Source: Opitutaceae bacterium
GTDB lineage: Bacteria > Verrucomicrobiota > Verrucomicrobiia > Opitutales > Opitutaceae
DNA: 63,901 nt
Direction: 5' to 3'
NCBI GenBank assembly: GCA_005792355.1
Contig: SXSC01000394.1
Span: forward strand, 1 to 63,901
Made by a program: the position numbers and the translations under genes. The notes under the pieces are model-generated. The model saw only the letters and a list, made by a program, of their open reading frames with translations. It was not told the origin of the DNA and did no database searches. Of this stretch, positions 25,153 to 34,179 are shown piece after piece. The stretch's first letter is position 1. Every line of letters begins with the position of its first letter.

Positions 25153-26025
25153 ATGCATTTCGACAAACCCACCTACACGGTTCGCAAGGTCCGCAAGAAG
25201 GACATTCCCAAGGGGCTTTACACCAAGGATCCCGCCACGGGGGATATAATCTTTAACAAGGAGGTTGAGGACAACCAGATGGTCTCGCCGAAGAGCGGTC
25301 ACCATTTCCCGATTGGGGCGCGCGCGCGGATCGCCCACTTGTTGGATGCGGGTACCTTCGTGGAGGCGGACGCCGAAGTGAAATCGAGCGACCCCCTGAA
25401 GTTTGTCGATTCCCAGCCCTATCCGGAGCGGTTGAAGCGCTACGTGCGTGACAGCGGCCTGCCGGAGGCGGTGGTCTGCGGGTGCGGCACGATTCTGGGC
25501 CTGGAGGTATCGGTGGCGGTGATGGATTTTCGATTCTGCGGCGGGGCGATGGGGGCGGCGGCCGGGGAGAAAATCACCCGGGCGATCGAGACAGCGATCA
25601 AACGCCGGATTCCGTGCATCATTTTCAGTGCCTCCGTCGGCGCGCGCATGCAGGAGGGGATTTACTCGTTGATGCAGATGGCGAAGACCAGCGCGGCGCT
25701 CGGCCGGCTCGCGGCGGCCCGGCTGCCGTTCATCTCGGTCCTGACGCATCCGACGATGGGTGGGGTCACGGCCAGCTTCGCAACGCTGGGCGACGTGATC
25801 GTGGCGGAGCCGGGAGCCCTGATCGGATTTGCCGGCGCCCGGGTCATCAAGGATACCACCAAGCAAACGCTGCCCGCCGGATTTCAGACCGCCGAGTTCC
25901 TGCTGAAGCACGGACTGATTGACCAGATCGTGAGCCGGCTCGAGTTGCGTGACCGCCTGCACGAAATCCTCTCGGCACTGCATCTGCGCAAAAAGGCGCC
26001 GCTGCCGGCGGCGGGCGGCAACTAG
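25153..26025 (+). CDS. accD: Acetyl-CoA carboxylase carboxyltransferase beta subunit, zinc ribbon lost
   Basis: AccD with AccA transfers carboxyl from biotin to acetyl-CoA to make malonyl-CoA for fatty-acid synthesis. The 290-residue protein has the crotonase-like core (GGAMGAAAGEKITRAIE, then SASVGARMQEGIYSLMQM and HPTMGGVTASFATLGDVI). The four cysteines of the usual N-terminal zinc ribbon are absent: where other AccD proteins read CPKCGHHF this one reads SPKSGHHF, and the first CxxC is replaced within GLYTKDPATG. Also SVGAR replaces the usual SGGAR. Start MHFDKP, seven bases after comF. folC follows, a common pairing. Confidence 0.94.
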   Translation: MHFDKPTYTVRKVRKKDIPKGLYTKDPATGDIIFNKEVEDNQMVSPKSGHHFPIGARARIAHLLDAGTFVEADAEVKSSDPLKFVDSQPYPERLKRYVRDSGLPEAVVCGCGTILGLEVSVAVMDFRFCGGAMGAAAGEKITRAIETAIKRRIPCIIFSASVGARMQEGIYSLMQMAKTSAALGRLAAARLPFISVLTHPTMGGVTASFATLGDVIVAEPGALIGFAGARVIKDTTKQTLPAGFQTAEFLLKHGLIDQIVSRLELRDRLHEILSALHLRKKAPLPAAGGN

Positions 26026-26034
26026 CCCGGAAAA

Positions 26035-27306
26035 ATGCGGGCGAGCGCGTACGCGGCGGCGTTGGACTATCTCTTCGCCCAACGGGCGCACGGGCCGAAA
26101 TTCGGTGTCGATCGCATGGCGTTGCTCGCGCCGGCACTCGGCCATCCGGAGCGAGCCGTGCCCTGTCTCCACGTGGCTGGCACGAATGGCAAGGGCTCGG
26201 TGGCGGCGATGCTCGACGCGATTCTGCATGCGGCCGGCTGGCGGACCGGGCTCTACACGTCGCCGCATCTCGTCCACCTCGGTGAGCGTGTGCAGGTGGA
26301 CCGCCGCATGCTGCGCGAGGCGGAGATCGTCGCCTATCTGGCGGAATTGCGTCCCATCGCGGAAAAGATCTCCGGGGAAAATGCCGCCGACCACCCGAGT
26401 TTCTTTGAGTTCATGACGGCCATGGCGTTCCTGGAATTCGCGCGGAGGCGTTGCGAGATCGGGGTGATTGAGGTGGGGCTCGGTGGCCGGCTCGACGCGA
26501 CGAACGTGATCACACCGGAGGTGACCGTGATCACCTCGATTGCGATGGATCACTGCGAAATCCTGGGCGACACGATCGAAAAGATCGCGGCGGAAAAGGC
26601 GGGCATCATCAAGCCGGGCCGGCCGGTGGTGGTGGGTCGGGTGCCCGCTGCGGCGGAAACGGTCATCCGGACGATCGCCGGCGAACGCGGTGCTCCGGTG
26701 CGATCGGTGGAGGAGGTGTTTGGTCACGAACTCGACGGCTACCCGCACACCAATCTCGAGGGAGACTACCAGCGTTGGAATGCGGCGACGGCCACGCTGG
26801 CCGCGCGCGCCCTCGAGGGGAAATGGAATATCACGGGCCCCGCGATTGCCCGCGGCCTCGCGCACGTGGACTGGCCGGGGCGCTGGCAGCGCGTGTCGCT
26901 TGGCGGGCGGCTGGCGATCCTGGATGCATCGCACAACCCGGAGGGTGCGCAGGTGCTCGACTCGAATCTGCGGCACCTCGTCGCTGAAACCGGCCGGGCA
27001 CCCGTCGTGATTACGGGTGTGCTCGGCGCGGCGCGGGCGCGGCCCTTGATCGAGACGATCGCGCGCCATGCGCGGGAGATTCACTTCGTCGTGCCGCAAC
27101 AGCCGCGGGCCTGCTCCTACGACGAGCTGACGGCCCTGGTGCCGGCGGAATTTCGCGGACGGGTCGTGCGTGGAACGGTGGCGGACATTTTTCCCGGACC
27201 GGATCAGTGCACGGTCGGCGGCACCGCGGACGTCGTGGTGGTCACGGGCTCAATCTTCCTGTTGGGCGAGGTGATGGGGCGGCTCGAGAGCGCCAAGCCG
27301 AAGTGA
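26035..27306 (+). CDS. folC: Folylpolyglutamate synthase / dihydrofolate synthase
   Basis: FolC attaches glutamate to dihydropteroate and adds further gamma-linked glutamates to folates. The 423-residue protein has the P-loop HVAGTNGKGSVAAML, the second ATP motif SIAMDHCEILGDTIEKIAAEK, and the C-terminal Mur-ligase-like domain with ILDASHNPEGAQVL. The start MRASAYAAAL is 9 bases after accD. It closes the ruvX-truA-comF-accD-folC run. Confidence 0.95.
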   Translation: MRASAYAAALDYLFAQRAHGPKFGVDRMALLAPALGHPERAVPCLHVAGTNGKGSVAAMLDAILHAAGWRTGLYTSPHLVHLGERVQVDRRMLREAEIVAYLAELRPIAEKISGENAADHPSFFEFMTAMAFLEFARRRCEIGVIEVGLGGRLDATNVITPEVTVITSIAMDHCEILGDTIEKIAAEKAGIIKPGRPVVVGRVPAAAETVIRTIAGERGAPVRSVEEVFGHELDGYPHTNLEGDYQRWNAATATLAARALEGKWNITGPAIARGLAHVDWPGRWQRVSLGGRLAILDASHNPEGAQVLDSNLRHLVAETGRAPVVITGVLGAARARPLIETIARHAREIHFVVPQQPRACSYDELTALVPAEFRGRVVRGTVADIFPGPDQCTVGGTADVVVVTGSIFLLGEVMGRLESAKPK

Positions 27307-27455
27307 TCCGGGTCTGCCGGCTGGAGAAACAAGTGCTCGTCATGGTGGGCTTCGCGGCTGGCCATCGCGCGATTGTTTACGCAGGCAGACGAGAGGCGGC
27401 CCGGCCTGTAACTTTTCCGCGATTCGCGGGTTCTGGAGGCAATCCTGATCCGCGC

Positions 27456-27668
27456 ATGAAATTCCTCATCGCACTCCTGCTTTGGGCAATCGTCCTCCTG
27501 CTGTGCTGGCCCATCGCGCTGCTGTTGTTGGTGCTGTGGCCGATCCTGTGGTTGCTCTCGATTCCGTTCCGCATGGTCGGAACCCTGGTGGAGGCCTTGC
27601 TCGCGTTGGTGAAAGCCGTGCTGTTCCTCCCGTCACGGATTCTCGGCGGCGGTGACCGGCAAACGTAG
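27456..27668 (+). CDS. Small hydrophobic membrane protein (70 residues)
   Basis: Starts MKFLIALLLWAIVLLLCWPI, with one or two membrane segments in residues 2-36, then an amphipathic helix (VGTLVEALLALVKAVLF) and a short tail SRILGGGDRQT. A GGAGG lies 15-20 bases before the ATG, a little far. Composition is that of a real membrane protein and the reading frame fits the gap. No family is recognised. Confidence 0.65.
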   Translation: MKFLIALLLWAIVLLLCWPIALLLLVLWPILWLLSIPFRMVGTLVEALLALVKAVLFLPSRILGGGDRQT

Positions 27669-27786
27669 GGAACCGCTCCTCTCGGCTCAGCCAGCCTGAT
27701 GGCCGACCGCGAGCGGAACGAATCAGGCTCGCCCACGGCGCAACTCTGGACTCGCCGTGACGAGCCTTGACGGTAAATTTTGCGCG

Positions 27787-29490
27787 ATGCGTCGCCTCGC
27801 CGTTTGCCTACTCCCGTTGATTCTGATCGTCGGTGCCCAAGCCAGCCTCCCGGTGGCGGTGAGGCCGGTCACGGCTGCGCACGGCATGGTGGTGGCTGCG
27901 CACCCGCAGGCGGTCGAGGCGGGGCTCGCCGTCCTAAAGGCCGGGGGCAACGCCGTCGATGCCGCGGTCGCGACTTCTCTCGCAGTCGGGGTTGCCGAGC
28001 CCTACGGCTCCGGCCTCGGAGGTAAATTGATGCTGCTCTACTTCCACGCGGGCACGGGCAAGACGCATGCGGTGGAGGCGATGGATGCGGCGGGCTCGAT
28101 CGATGTAGCGGCCTACTTGAATCGTCCGACCGATGAGCGCAGCTACGGATATGGCGCGGTGTGTGTGCCGGGGCTCGGCGCGGGACTCTGGGCCACCCAC
28201 CAAAAATGGGGGGCGAAACCCTGGGCCGAGGTCGTGCAACCGGCGATTGTCCTCGCGCGATCCGGTTTTCAGATCCTGCCAAAGAGCCGGGAGCATTTTG
28301 CCGAACAGGAAAAAAAACTGCGCCGCGGCGACGCTGAGATCGCCCGGCTTTATTTGCCGCACGACCGGTTGCCGGCCGTCGGTTCCCGGCTGGCGAACGA
28401 GGACCTGGCGCGGACGATGGAAGCGATGGCGCAGCGGGGCCGCGACGGGTTCTACCGTGGCGCGGTCGCGGCGGCGATCGTGGCGGCGGTGCAGCAGGGC
28501 GGCGGGTCGCTCACGCTGGCCGATCTTGCAAACTACGAGGCGCGCATCGTTGAGCCCGTCACGATGGACTTTCGCGGCTACACGCTGCAGTGCGGGCCGC
28601 CGCCGTCGAGCGGCGCGGCGCTTTTTCTACCGATCCTGAAGGTATTCGAAAAGGAAACCTTCGGTGGTGGCCCGCTGCGCACCGCGGCCAACCTCGACCT
28701 CATCGGGCGCGTCTGGCGCGAGGCTTATCCCGCGATCGCACGCAACATCGGGGATGTGCCGGAGTCGCGTTTTCGGCTGGAGCAGCTGTTGGCGCCCGCG
28801 GCCATCGCGGACCTGCGGGCCCGGGCGTTTGGTCCGCCGCGGGCCAGAAAAAAGGTGGCGGTCCGGGACGCGCGTGAGGAGGAATTGCGCTTTTATGAGA
28901 GCGCGATGGCGGCGACGACGCACTTCATCGTGGTCGATCGCGCGGGCAACATCGTCTGCGCGATCCAATCCCAAAGCCTGCATTTTGGCGCGGGGGTGGT
29001 GCCCCCGGGCACCGGCGTCGTGCTGAACAACTCGATGAGCAATTTCGCGACCACCGGCCCGCAGGGCCCCAACTATGTCGCGCCCGGGAGACGCCCCCGC
29101 AGCACCATCGGGCCGACGATTGTGCTCCGGGAGGGCAGACCGGTTTTCGCGATCGGGATTCCCGGTTCGTCCCGCATTCCCACCGCCCTCTTGCAGGTAT
29201 TGCTGGATCGACTGGCGTTGAACCGTCCGCTGGCCGCCGCGATTGGCGACACCCGGGTGCACTATCAGTCCGGAGAACGTGCGGGAGAGTCGGATACGTT
29301 CGAGGCCGAGGCGTCCCTGCCGGCCGGGGACGTGCAGGCGCTGCGAACGCTCGGCTGGCGAGTCGAGCTGCGCGAGGCGGCGGGCACGGGCCGGCATTTT
29401 GGCGGAGTCAACGCCGTCGAATTCAACGCCGACGGCACGCTGACCGGCTACGCCGACCCGCGCCGGACCAACGTGGCGGCGGGGCACTGA
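27787..29490 (+). CDS. ggt: Gamma-glutamyltransferase
   Basis: A 567-residue periplasmic or secreted N-terminal nucleophile hydrolase that cleaves gamma-glutamyl bonds (glutathione, gamma-glutamyl peptides, possibly poly-gamma-glutamate). A signal peptide is present (MRRLAVCLLPLILIVGAQA). Conserved blocks are MVVAAHPQAVEAGLAVLKAG, YGSGLGGKL, the autoprocessing site ahead of the nucleophile Thr at about 377 (AATTHFIVVDRAGNIVCAIQ), FGAGVVPPGTGVVLNNSM and GIPGSSRIPTALLQ. I start at MRRLAV rather than ten codons upstream because it begins the signal peptide. It opens the group of glutamyl-related genes that runs to 41 kb. Confidence 0.92.
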   Translation: MRRLAVCLLPLILIVGAQASLPVAVRPVTAAHGMVVAAHPQAVEAGLAVLKAGGNAVDAAVATSLAVGVAEPYGSGLGGKLMLLYFHAGTGKTHAVEAMDAAGSIDVAAYLNRPTDERSYGYGAVCVPGLGAGLWATHQKWGAKPWAEVVQPAIVLARSGFQILPKSREHFAEQEKKLRRGDAEIARLYLPHDRLPAVGSRLANEDLARTMEAMAQRGRDGFYRGAVAAAIVAAVQQGGGSLTLADLANYEARIVEPVTMDFRGYTLQCGPPPSSGAALFLPILKVFEKETFGGGPLRTAANLDLIGRVWREAYPAIARNIGDVPESRFRLEQLLAPAAIADLRARAFGPPRARKKVAVRDAREEELRFYESAMAATTHFIVVDRAGNIVCAIQSQSLHFGAGVVPPGTGVVLNNSMSNFATTGPQGPNYVAPGRRPRSTIGPTIVLREGRPVFAIGIPGSSRIPTALLQVLLDRLALNRPLAAAIGDTRVHYQSGERAGESDTFEAEASLPAGDVQALRTLGWRVELREAAGTGRHFGGVNAVEFNADGTLTGYADPRRTNVAAGH

Positions 29491-29676
29491 GGCGGCGGGT
29501 CGCCGGCGGCCGGCGGCTGGCGGTCGCGCCGGGAGCAAGCGGAAGGAGAGAGAGGCAACCGGGATCGATGGCCGCCGCCAAAAAATTGCGGAAATTTCGT
29601 TTGGCGTGCTTGCCCCGCCGTGACGGGCTCTCACCTTGGCAAGACCCATCCCCCGGGCAATTCCCCCACCACACCC

Positions 29677-32600
29677 ATGAAAACATATTCCCACCAGTTT
29701 GCCTGCCTGCCACTCGGCTTCGCCGCCTTGCTCGCCGGCGTGGCTTCCATGCACGGACAGACGCCGACGCCTAAACCGGCCGGTGGCGGCGAGACGATCA
29801 AGCTCGAAGCGTTTGCGGTCACCGGTTCCCACCTGAAACGACTCGAACAGGAAAAAGCCCTGCCGGTCACGGTGGTCACGGACGAAGACATCAAGCTGCG
29901 CGGCGTGGCGACTCCGGCGGAGTTGTTCGCGAGCCTGCCGCAGGCCGGACGCGTGCCGATCGGCGAGAGCCAGGCTTCGGGCGCCGATGCGCGCGGAGAT
30001 ATCGCGACCGTCAGCCTGCGCGGTCTCGGTTCCGGCAATACGCTCGTCCTGCTCAACGGCCGGCGCATCGCGCCGCATCCCATTTCGATGCCCGAGGGCA
30101 ACATCGGCGTGCCGAGCATGGGCACCAACATCAACGTCCTGCCCACCGCCGCGATCGCGCGGATTGAGGTTCTGCGCGACGGCGCCTCGGCCGTCTACGG
30201 CACCGATGCGACGGCCGGTGTCGTCAACACGATCCTGCACCGCGATTATGACGGGATCAGCCTGGCCACCCGGTTTGCCACGACCGAACACGGCGGCGGC
30301 ACCGAATGGCGGGCGACGATCGCGGGAGGAGTGCGATCGAAGAACCGTGCCACCAAACTCGTGTTCAACTACGACTTTCTCGACCGCGGGGAGATCCGAA
30401 ATTCCGATCGCGGTTTCGCGCGCAATGTCGACCACCGCCTGCGCGCCCCGGCCCCGTGGAACGGCTCGACCGCAGACAACAGCGTGGACCTGCGCTCGGA
30501 TCGCGGATTTTTCGGCAGCTTTCAACGCGGGACAGTCACGGCGGCGAATACGGTCACCGGTTCCCGACCGGCCGGTGTCGCCACCACGCAGGTGTCGGCC
30601 ACCGGCGTGTTCTTTTTCGTGCCGACCGCACCCGGTTCCGCGACTCGCACGCTGCAGGCGACGACACCCGATCGCAGCGTGAACTCGGCGGTGGGCGCGT
30701 ATTACATGAACCTGAATGATTTTCGTTTCCTGATCCCGGCGACCCGGCGCCACAACCTCTATGCGTCGCTCGATCATGAGTTCAGCAAGAATCTCACGTT
30801 CTTTTCCGACCTCACGTACTACCGGGGCGACTCGCACAATGAGCGGGAGCCGTCGCGCGTCGACGGCACGGCGGACAACAACATCTTCGTCTCGGCCGGG
30901 AATCCTTACAACCCCTTCGGCACGCGCTTCTACGACGCGGCCGGCGCGCCCAACAGTGATGGCACGCCGCGGCTCACCGGCGCGCCCTCGGATGTGGTGC
31001 TCTCGCGGGTCACGCTGCCGGAGTTTGGCCCGCGCAAGATCGACGTGCGCTCCGAGACGATGCGGGCGCTCGCGGGCTGGCGTGGACGGCTTTCCGACCG
31101 GTGGAGTTGGGAAAGTGCGGTGCTTTATTCGCGGGCGGAAACCACCGACCTCGAATCCAATGCGATCAAGGAGAGCCAGCTCCGCGATGCCGCGCAGCGC
31201 ACCAATAACACGGCGCTGAATCCGTTCATGACGACCTTCGCCGTCGTCGGCGGTGCGCTCACGACGAGCGGGGCACGCTTCGTCAACCCCGACTCCGTCA
31301 TCGCCCCGCTGCGCGGCACGTTTTACCGCCGCGGCGAGACCGAACTCAGCAGCCTCGATTTCCGGGTCAACGGCGCGCTCTGGGAGCTGCCCGCCGGGCC
31401 GATCGGGCTGGCGGCGGGCGGCGAATATCGCCGCGAGACCTATGTCGATTTCCGCGACGCGGAATCCGGCCGGCTCACGGCCGCCGACGTCAGCGCCCTT
31501 GGCCTCCAGGCGCGCCTGGTGGGTGACAACAACTACATCCAGGTCAGCCCGACCGACAACACCGACGCCCGGCGCAACAACACCGCCGTCTTTGCCGAAG
31601 TGGTCGCGCCGCTCTATGGCCAACGCCAGGGCGACCTCATGCAGTCGCTGGAATTTTCCGGTGCCGTGCGCCACGAAAAATATTCAGATTTTGGCAATAC
31701 CACGAAGCCCAAGGTCGGCCTCTCGGCCCGCCTCTTCGACTGGGTGATGCTGCGCGGTTCCTTCAATCAGGCCTTCCGTGCGCCCAATCTCGCCTCGCTG
31801 TTTTCGTCCGCCGCCCAGCGCAGCATCACTGGCGTCAACGACGCCTACCGTGCCGCGGTGACGAGTTCCGCGGACGACGGCACGACCGGTCGTCGTGTTT
31901 CGCTCCGCACGGGCAATCGCAACCTCAAGCCCGAGGAATCTGAAACGTTTACGGTCGGCGCGGTCTTCGAGCCGCCGGCGCTCAAGGGCTTTTCCTTCGG
32001 CATTGACTGGTGGCGGCTCGAGCAGACTGATGCGATCACGCGGTTGGATGCCGGCAATATCATTGCCGAGGACACCGCCCTGTTGACCGCGGCCAACGCC
32101 GCCCAGCAAACCGGAGCGGTGACGACTGTGGACCTGAGCAAAGCCGGCAGCCCGAATATCATTCGCAATCCGGTCACCGCCGCCGATCAGACGGCGTTCG
32201 CCGCCTATAATGCCACCCGGCCCCGCGTCCAACAGCGGGCGACCGTCGGCTCCATCCGCTTCGTCGGCGAATCCTATTTGAATGCCGCCGGCCGAAAATT
32301 GTCGGGCGTCGACATTTTGATCGGCTACCGCTCGCCGAAGACGAGCTTCGGTGCTTTTCGCGCCACTGCCGAAGCATCCCATCTGCGGCAGTTCGACGAA
32401 CAGCTCGTCGCCGGCGGACCGATCAGCGAGTTGAGCTGGACCGACGGCAACACGCGATGGAAGGGCTCGCTCACGCTCAACTGGAAACGAGGCGATTGGT
32501 CGGCCGGTTGGGTCAGTGACTATACCGGGCGCACGAAGGATCCGTTTGTCCGTACCACCACCGCCACCGGTCCGGCCATTTCCAGCGAGGGTTACCTCAT

Positions 32601-32811
32601 CGTTGAAGACCAGTGGATCTCGAAACTCAGCGTCAGCCGACAATTTCGCGGGCAAGGCTGGCTGGGAAACTCCAGCGTTCGCGTGGGCGTCAACAACCTC
32701 TTCGATGTCGAGCCGCCCTTTGCGCTTGGCGGCGATGCCGATGGTTACATGCGCGGCTTCGGCGACCCGCGCGGTCGCGCCTGGTATGTCGAGCTGACCA
32801 AACGGTTCTGA
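29677..32811 (+). CDS. TonB-dependent receptor
   Basis: A 1044-residue outer-membrane receptor. Signal peptide MKTYSHQFACLPLGFAALLA, a TonB-box-like segment ETIKLEAFAVTGSHLKR, and a plug domain (SLRGLGSGNTLVLLNGRRIA, then IARIEVLRDGASAVYGTDA and GVVNTILHRD). Then the barrel, ending RGRAWYVELTKRF with the C-terminal Phe. The V-L-L-N-G-R-R plug motif marks the large peptide/saccharide-type group seen in Xanthomonas and Caulobacter. It is closely related to the receptor at 34180, with CapA between them. A role in bringing in the substrate of the following hydrolases is inferred from position only. Confidence 0.94.
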   Translation: MKTYSHQFACLPLGFAALLAGVASMHGQTPTPKPAGGGETIKLEAFAVTGSHLKRLEQEKALPVTVVTDEDIKLRGVATPAELFASLPQAGRVPIGESQASGADARGDIATVSLRGLGSGNTLVLLNGRRIAPHPISMPEGNIGVPSMGTNINVLPTAAIARIEVLRDGASAVYGTDATAGVVNTILHRDYDGISLATRFATTEHGGGTEWRATIAGGVRSKNRATKLVFNYDFLDRGEIRNSDRGFARNVDHRLRAPAPWNGSTADNSVDLRSDRGFFGSFQRGTVTAANTVTGSRPAGVATTQVSATGVFFFVPTAPGSATRTLQATTPDRSVNSAVGAYYMNLNDFRFLIPATRRHNLYASLDHEFSKNLTFFSDLTYYRGDSHNEREPSRVDGTADNNIFVSAGNPYNPFGTRFYDAAGAPNSDGTPRLTGAPSDVVLSRVTLPEFGPRKIDVRSETMRALAGWRGRLSDRWSWESAVLYSRAETTDLESNAIKESQLRDAAQRTNNTALNPFMTTFAVVGGALTTSGARFVNPDSVIAPLRGTFYRRGETELSSLDFRVNGALWELPAGPIGLAAGGEYRRETYVDFRDAESGRLTAADVSALGLQARLVGDNNYIQVSPTDNTDARRNNTAVFAEVVAPLYGQRQGDLMQSLEFSGAVRHEKYSDFGNTTKPKVGLSARLFDWVMLRGSFNQAFRAPNLASLFSSAAQRSITGVNDAYRAAVTSSADDGTTGRRVSLRTGNRNLKPEESETFTVGAVFEPPALKGFSFGIDWWRLEQTDAITRLDAGNIIAEDTALLTAANAAQQTGAVTTVDLSKAGSPNIIRNPVTAADQTAFAAYNATRPRVQQRATVGSIRFVGESYLNAAGRKLSGVDILIGYRSPKTSFGAFRATAEASHLRQFDEQLVAGGPISELSWTDGNTRWKGSLTLNWKRGDWSAGWVSDYTGRTKDPFVRTTTATGPAISSEGYLIVEDQWISKLSVSRQFRGQGWLGNSSVRVGVNNLFDVEPPFALGGDADGYMRGFGDPRGRAWYVELTKRF

Positions 32812-32844
32812 CCGCGCTTCGCTCCGGCCCTTGCGTCACACCCC

Positions 32845-34011
32845 ATGCGTCATCCGCTTAGACTCTCACGCCTCATCGCCGCGCTGGCTTTGATCGCGAC
32901 CGGTGCGCCGGCACCCGCGGCTGAGCCGGTCGCGGCCGGCAAAGCCGGGCGGGGTGATCTCCGCGTGATGCTGGTCGGCCAGGCGTTGGTGAAAAAAGAC
33001 CTGCGGACGATTGTACCTGAGTCGGTCGCGCAGGCCCGCGACTACCTCAGTGGCGCGGATGTCGTGTTCACCAACCTGGAAACGTCGATCGCGCCGCTCG
33101 GCTTCACGGGCCCGCCGCGTTCCGCGACGTCGGTTTACGGCTCGCCGGCGGTTTTGGACTGCCTGAAAGCGATGGGATTCAACCTGCTTTCGCTCGCGAA
33201 CAATCATGCGTTCGACCTCCTCGAGAGCGGCCTGCTGGCCACGCGCGGCGAAGTGGCGCGTCTCGGCTTTGCCCATGCCGGCACCGGGGCAAACGCGGAG
33301 CAGGCCGCCGGTGCGGCGATCCTCGACACGCCCGGCGGCACCGTCGCACTCGTGGCGATGGCCTCGGGCGGGGTGCAACTCACGCCGGAAACGTGGGCGG
33401 GAACCGCCAGGGCCGGCGTGAATTTCCTCGAGGTAAAACCCGATGGTTCCCTCAACCCGGAGCACCGGGATCGCATCTTGCATGCCGTCCGCGAAGCCGC
33501 GGCCCGGGCGCGCACGGTGATCGTTTATCAGCACAATCATTATTGGGGCGAGCCCCGCGGACACGACGGACCGCCGGGCCGGGAGCGCCGCATCGACCGC
33601 TTTGAAACGCCGGCCTGGATGGAAAAATGGGCGCGGCAACTCATCGACGCCGGCGCGGGCATTTTTGTCGCGCACGGCAATCCCGCGCTGCACGGCATCG
33701 AAATCTACCAGGGCCGGCCGATTCTCTACGGACTTGGCAACTACATCTTCCAATCGGCGGGAAGCCTGGACCGCTACGGCCCGCTGACGTGGAACAGCGC
33801 GGTCGTCGACGTGCGGTTCACCGGCGGTCGCCTCAGCGCCGTGCGGTTGAAACCGCTGGTGCTTGCGCTGGAAGGCGAAGCGCGCGGCGCGCCGTTCCTG
33901 GCCCAAGGCGGGGAGGCGACGGCTATCCTCTCCCGGTTGGCGGACCTGTCGCGTCGGTACGGCACCGAGTTGCGCATCACGCATGACTCGGCCGAGGTGA
34001 ACCTAAAATAG
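32845..34011 (+). CDS. CapA-family (poly-gamma-glutamate system) protein
   Basis: A 388-residue exported protein (signal MRHPLRLSRLIAALALIATG) with the calcineurin-like fold of CapA/PgsA. Matching blocks are DVVFTNLETSIAPLG, NLLSLANNHAFDLLESGL, HRDRILHAVREA, YQHNHYWGEP and GIEIYQGRPILYGLGNYIF. Two positions usually occupied by metal-binding residues differ: the first motif is VMLVGQAL where the family has GD, and AHGNPALHG stands where GHHPH is usual. CapB and CapC are not nearby, so synthesis of a capsule is unlikely. Lying between two receptors and 33 bases after the first, it may be a periplasmic hydrolase or binding protein. Confidence 0.85.
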   Translation: MRHPLRLSRLIAALALIATGAPAPAAEPVAAGKAGRGDLRVMLVGQALVKKDLRTIVPESVAQARDYLSGADVVFTNLETSIAPLGFTGPPRSATSVYGSPAVLDCLKAMGFNLLSLANNHAFDLLESGLLATRGEVARLGFAHAGTGANAEQAAGAAILDTPGGTVALVAMASGGVQLTPETWAGTARAGVNFLEVKPDGSLNPEHRDRILHAVREAAARARTVIVYQHNHYWGEPRGHDGPPGRERRIDRFETPAWMEKWARQLIDAGAGIFVAHGNPALHGIEIYQGRPILYGLGNYIFQSAGSLDRYGPLTWNSAVVDVRFTGGRLSAVRLKPLVLALEGEARGAPFLAQGGEATAILSRLADLSRRYGTELRITHDSAEVNLK

Positions 34012-34048
34012 GCTTGGCCTGGCCCGGCCGGGTTGATCGGAGTTGCGC

Positions 34049-34078
34049 GCGGTGATTGCAATTTTCTCCAATCACCGC
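34049..34078. promoter_or_regulatory. 10-bp inverted repeat before TonB receptor gene
   Basis: GCGGTGATTG and CAATCACCGC pair perfectly around a ten-base AT-rich loop, 38 bases after the CapA-like gene stop and 100 bases before the receptor start. No T-run follows, so it is either a weak terminator or an operator. Confidence 0.35.
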
Positions 34079-34179
34079 ACCGTCTGGCGATTCCCATCCC
34101 GACTTACGACGATGTCGGTTTCCATCCTGACCCGGGTGGAGCGGGAGCTCAGCCAGATGCCCACCAAATCAACCCATAC

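Noticed and set aside
28627-31674. Open frame of 1015 codons on the minus strand
   Set aside because: It spans the gamma-glutamyltransferase/receptor junction antisense to two well-supported genes.
34049-34078. Intrinsic terminator after the CapA-like gene
   Set aside because: A perfect 10-bp stem is present but no T-run follows, so it is listed only as a regulatory hairpin.
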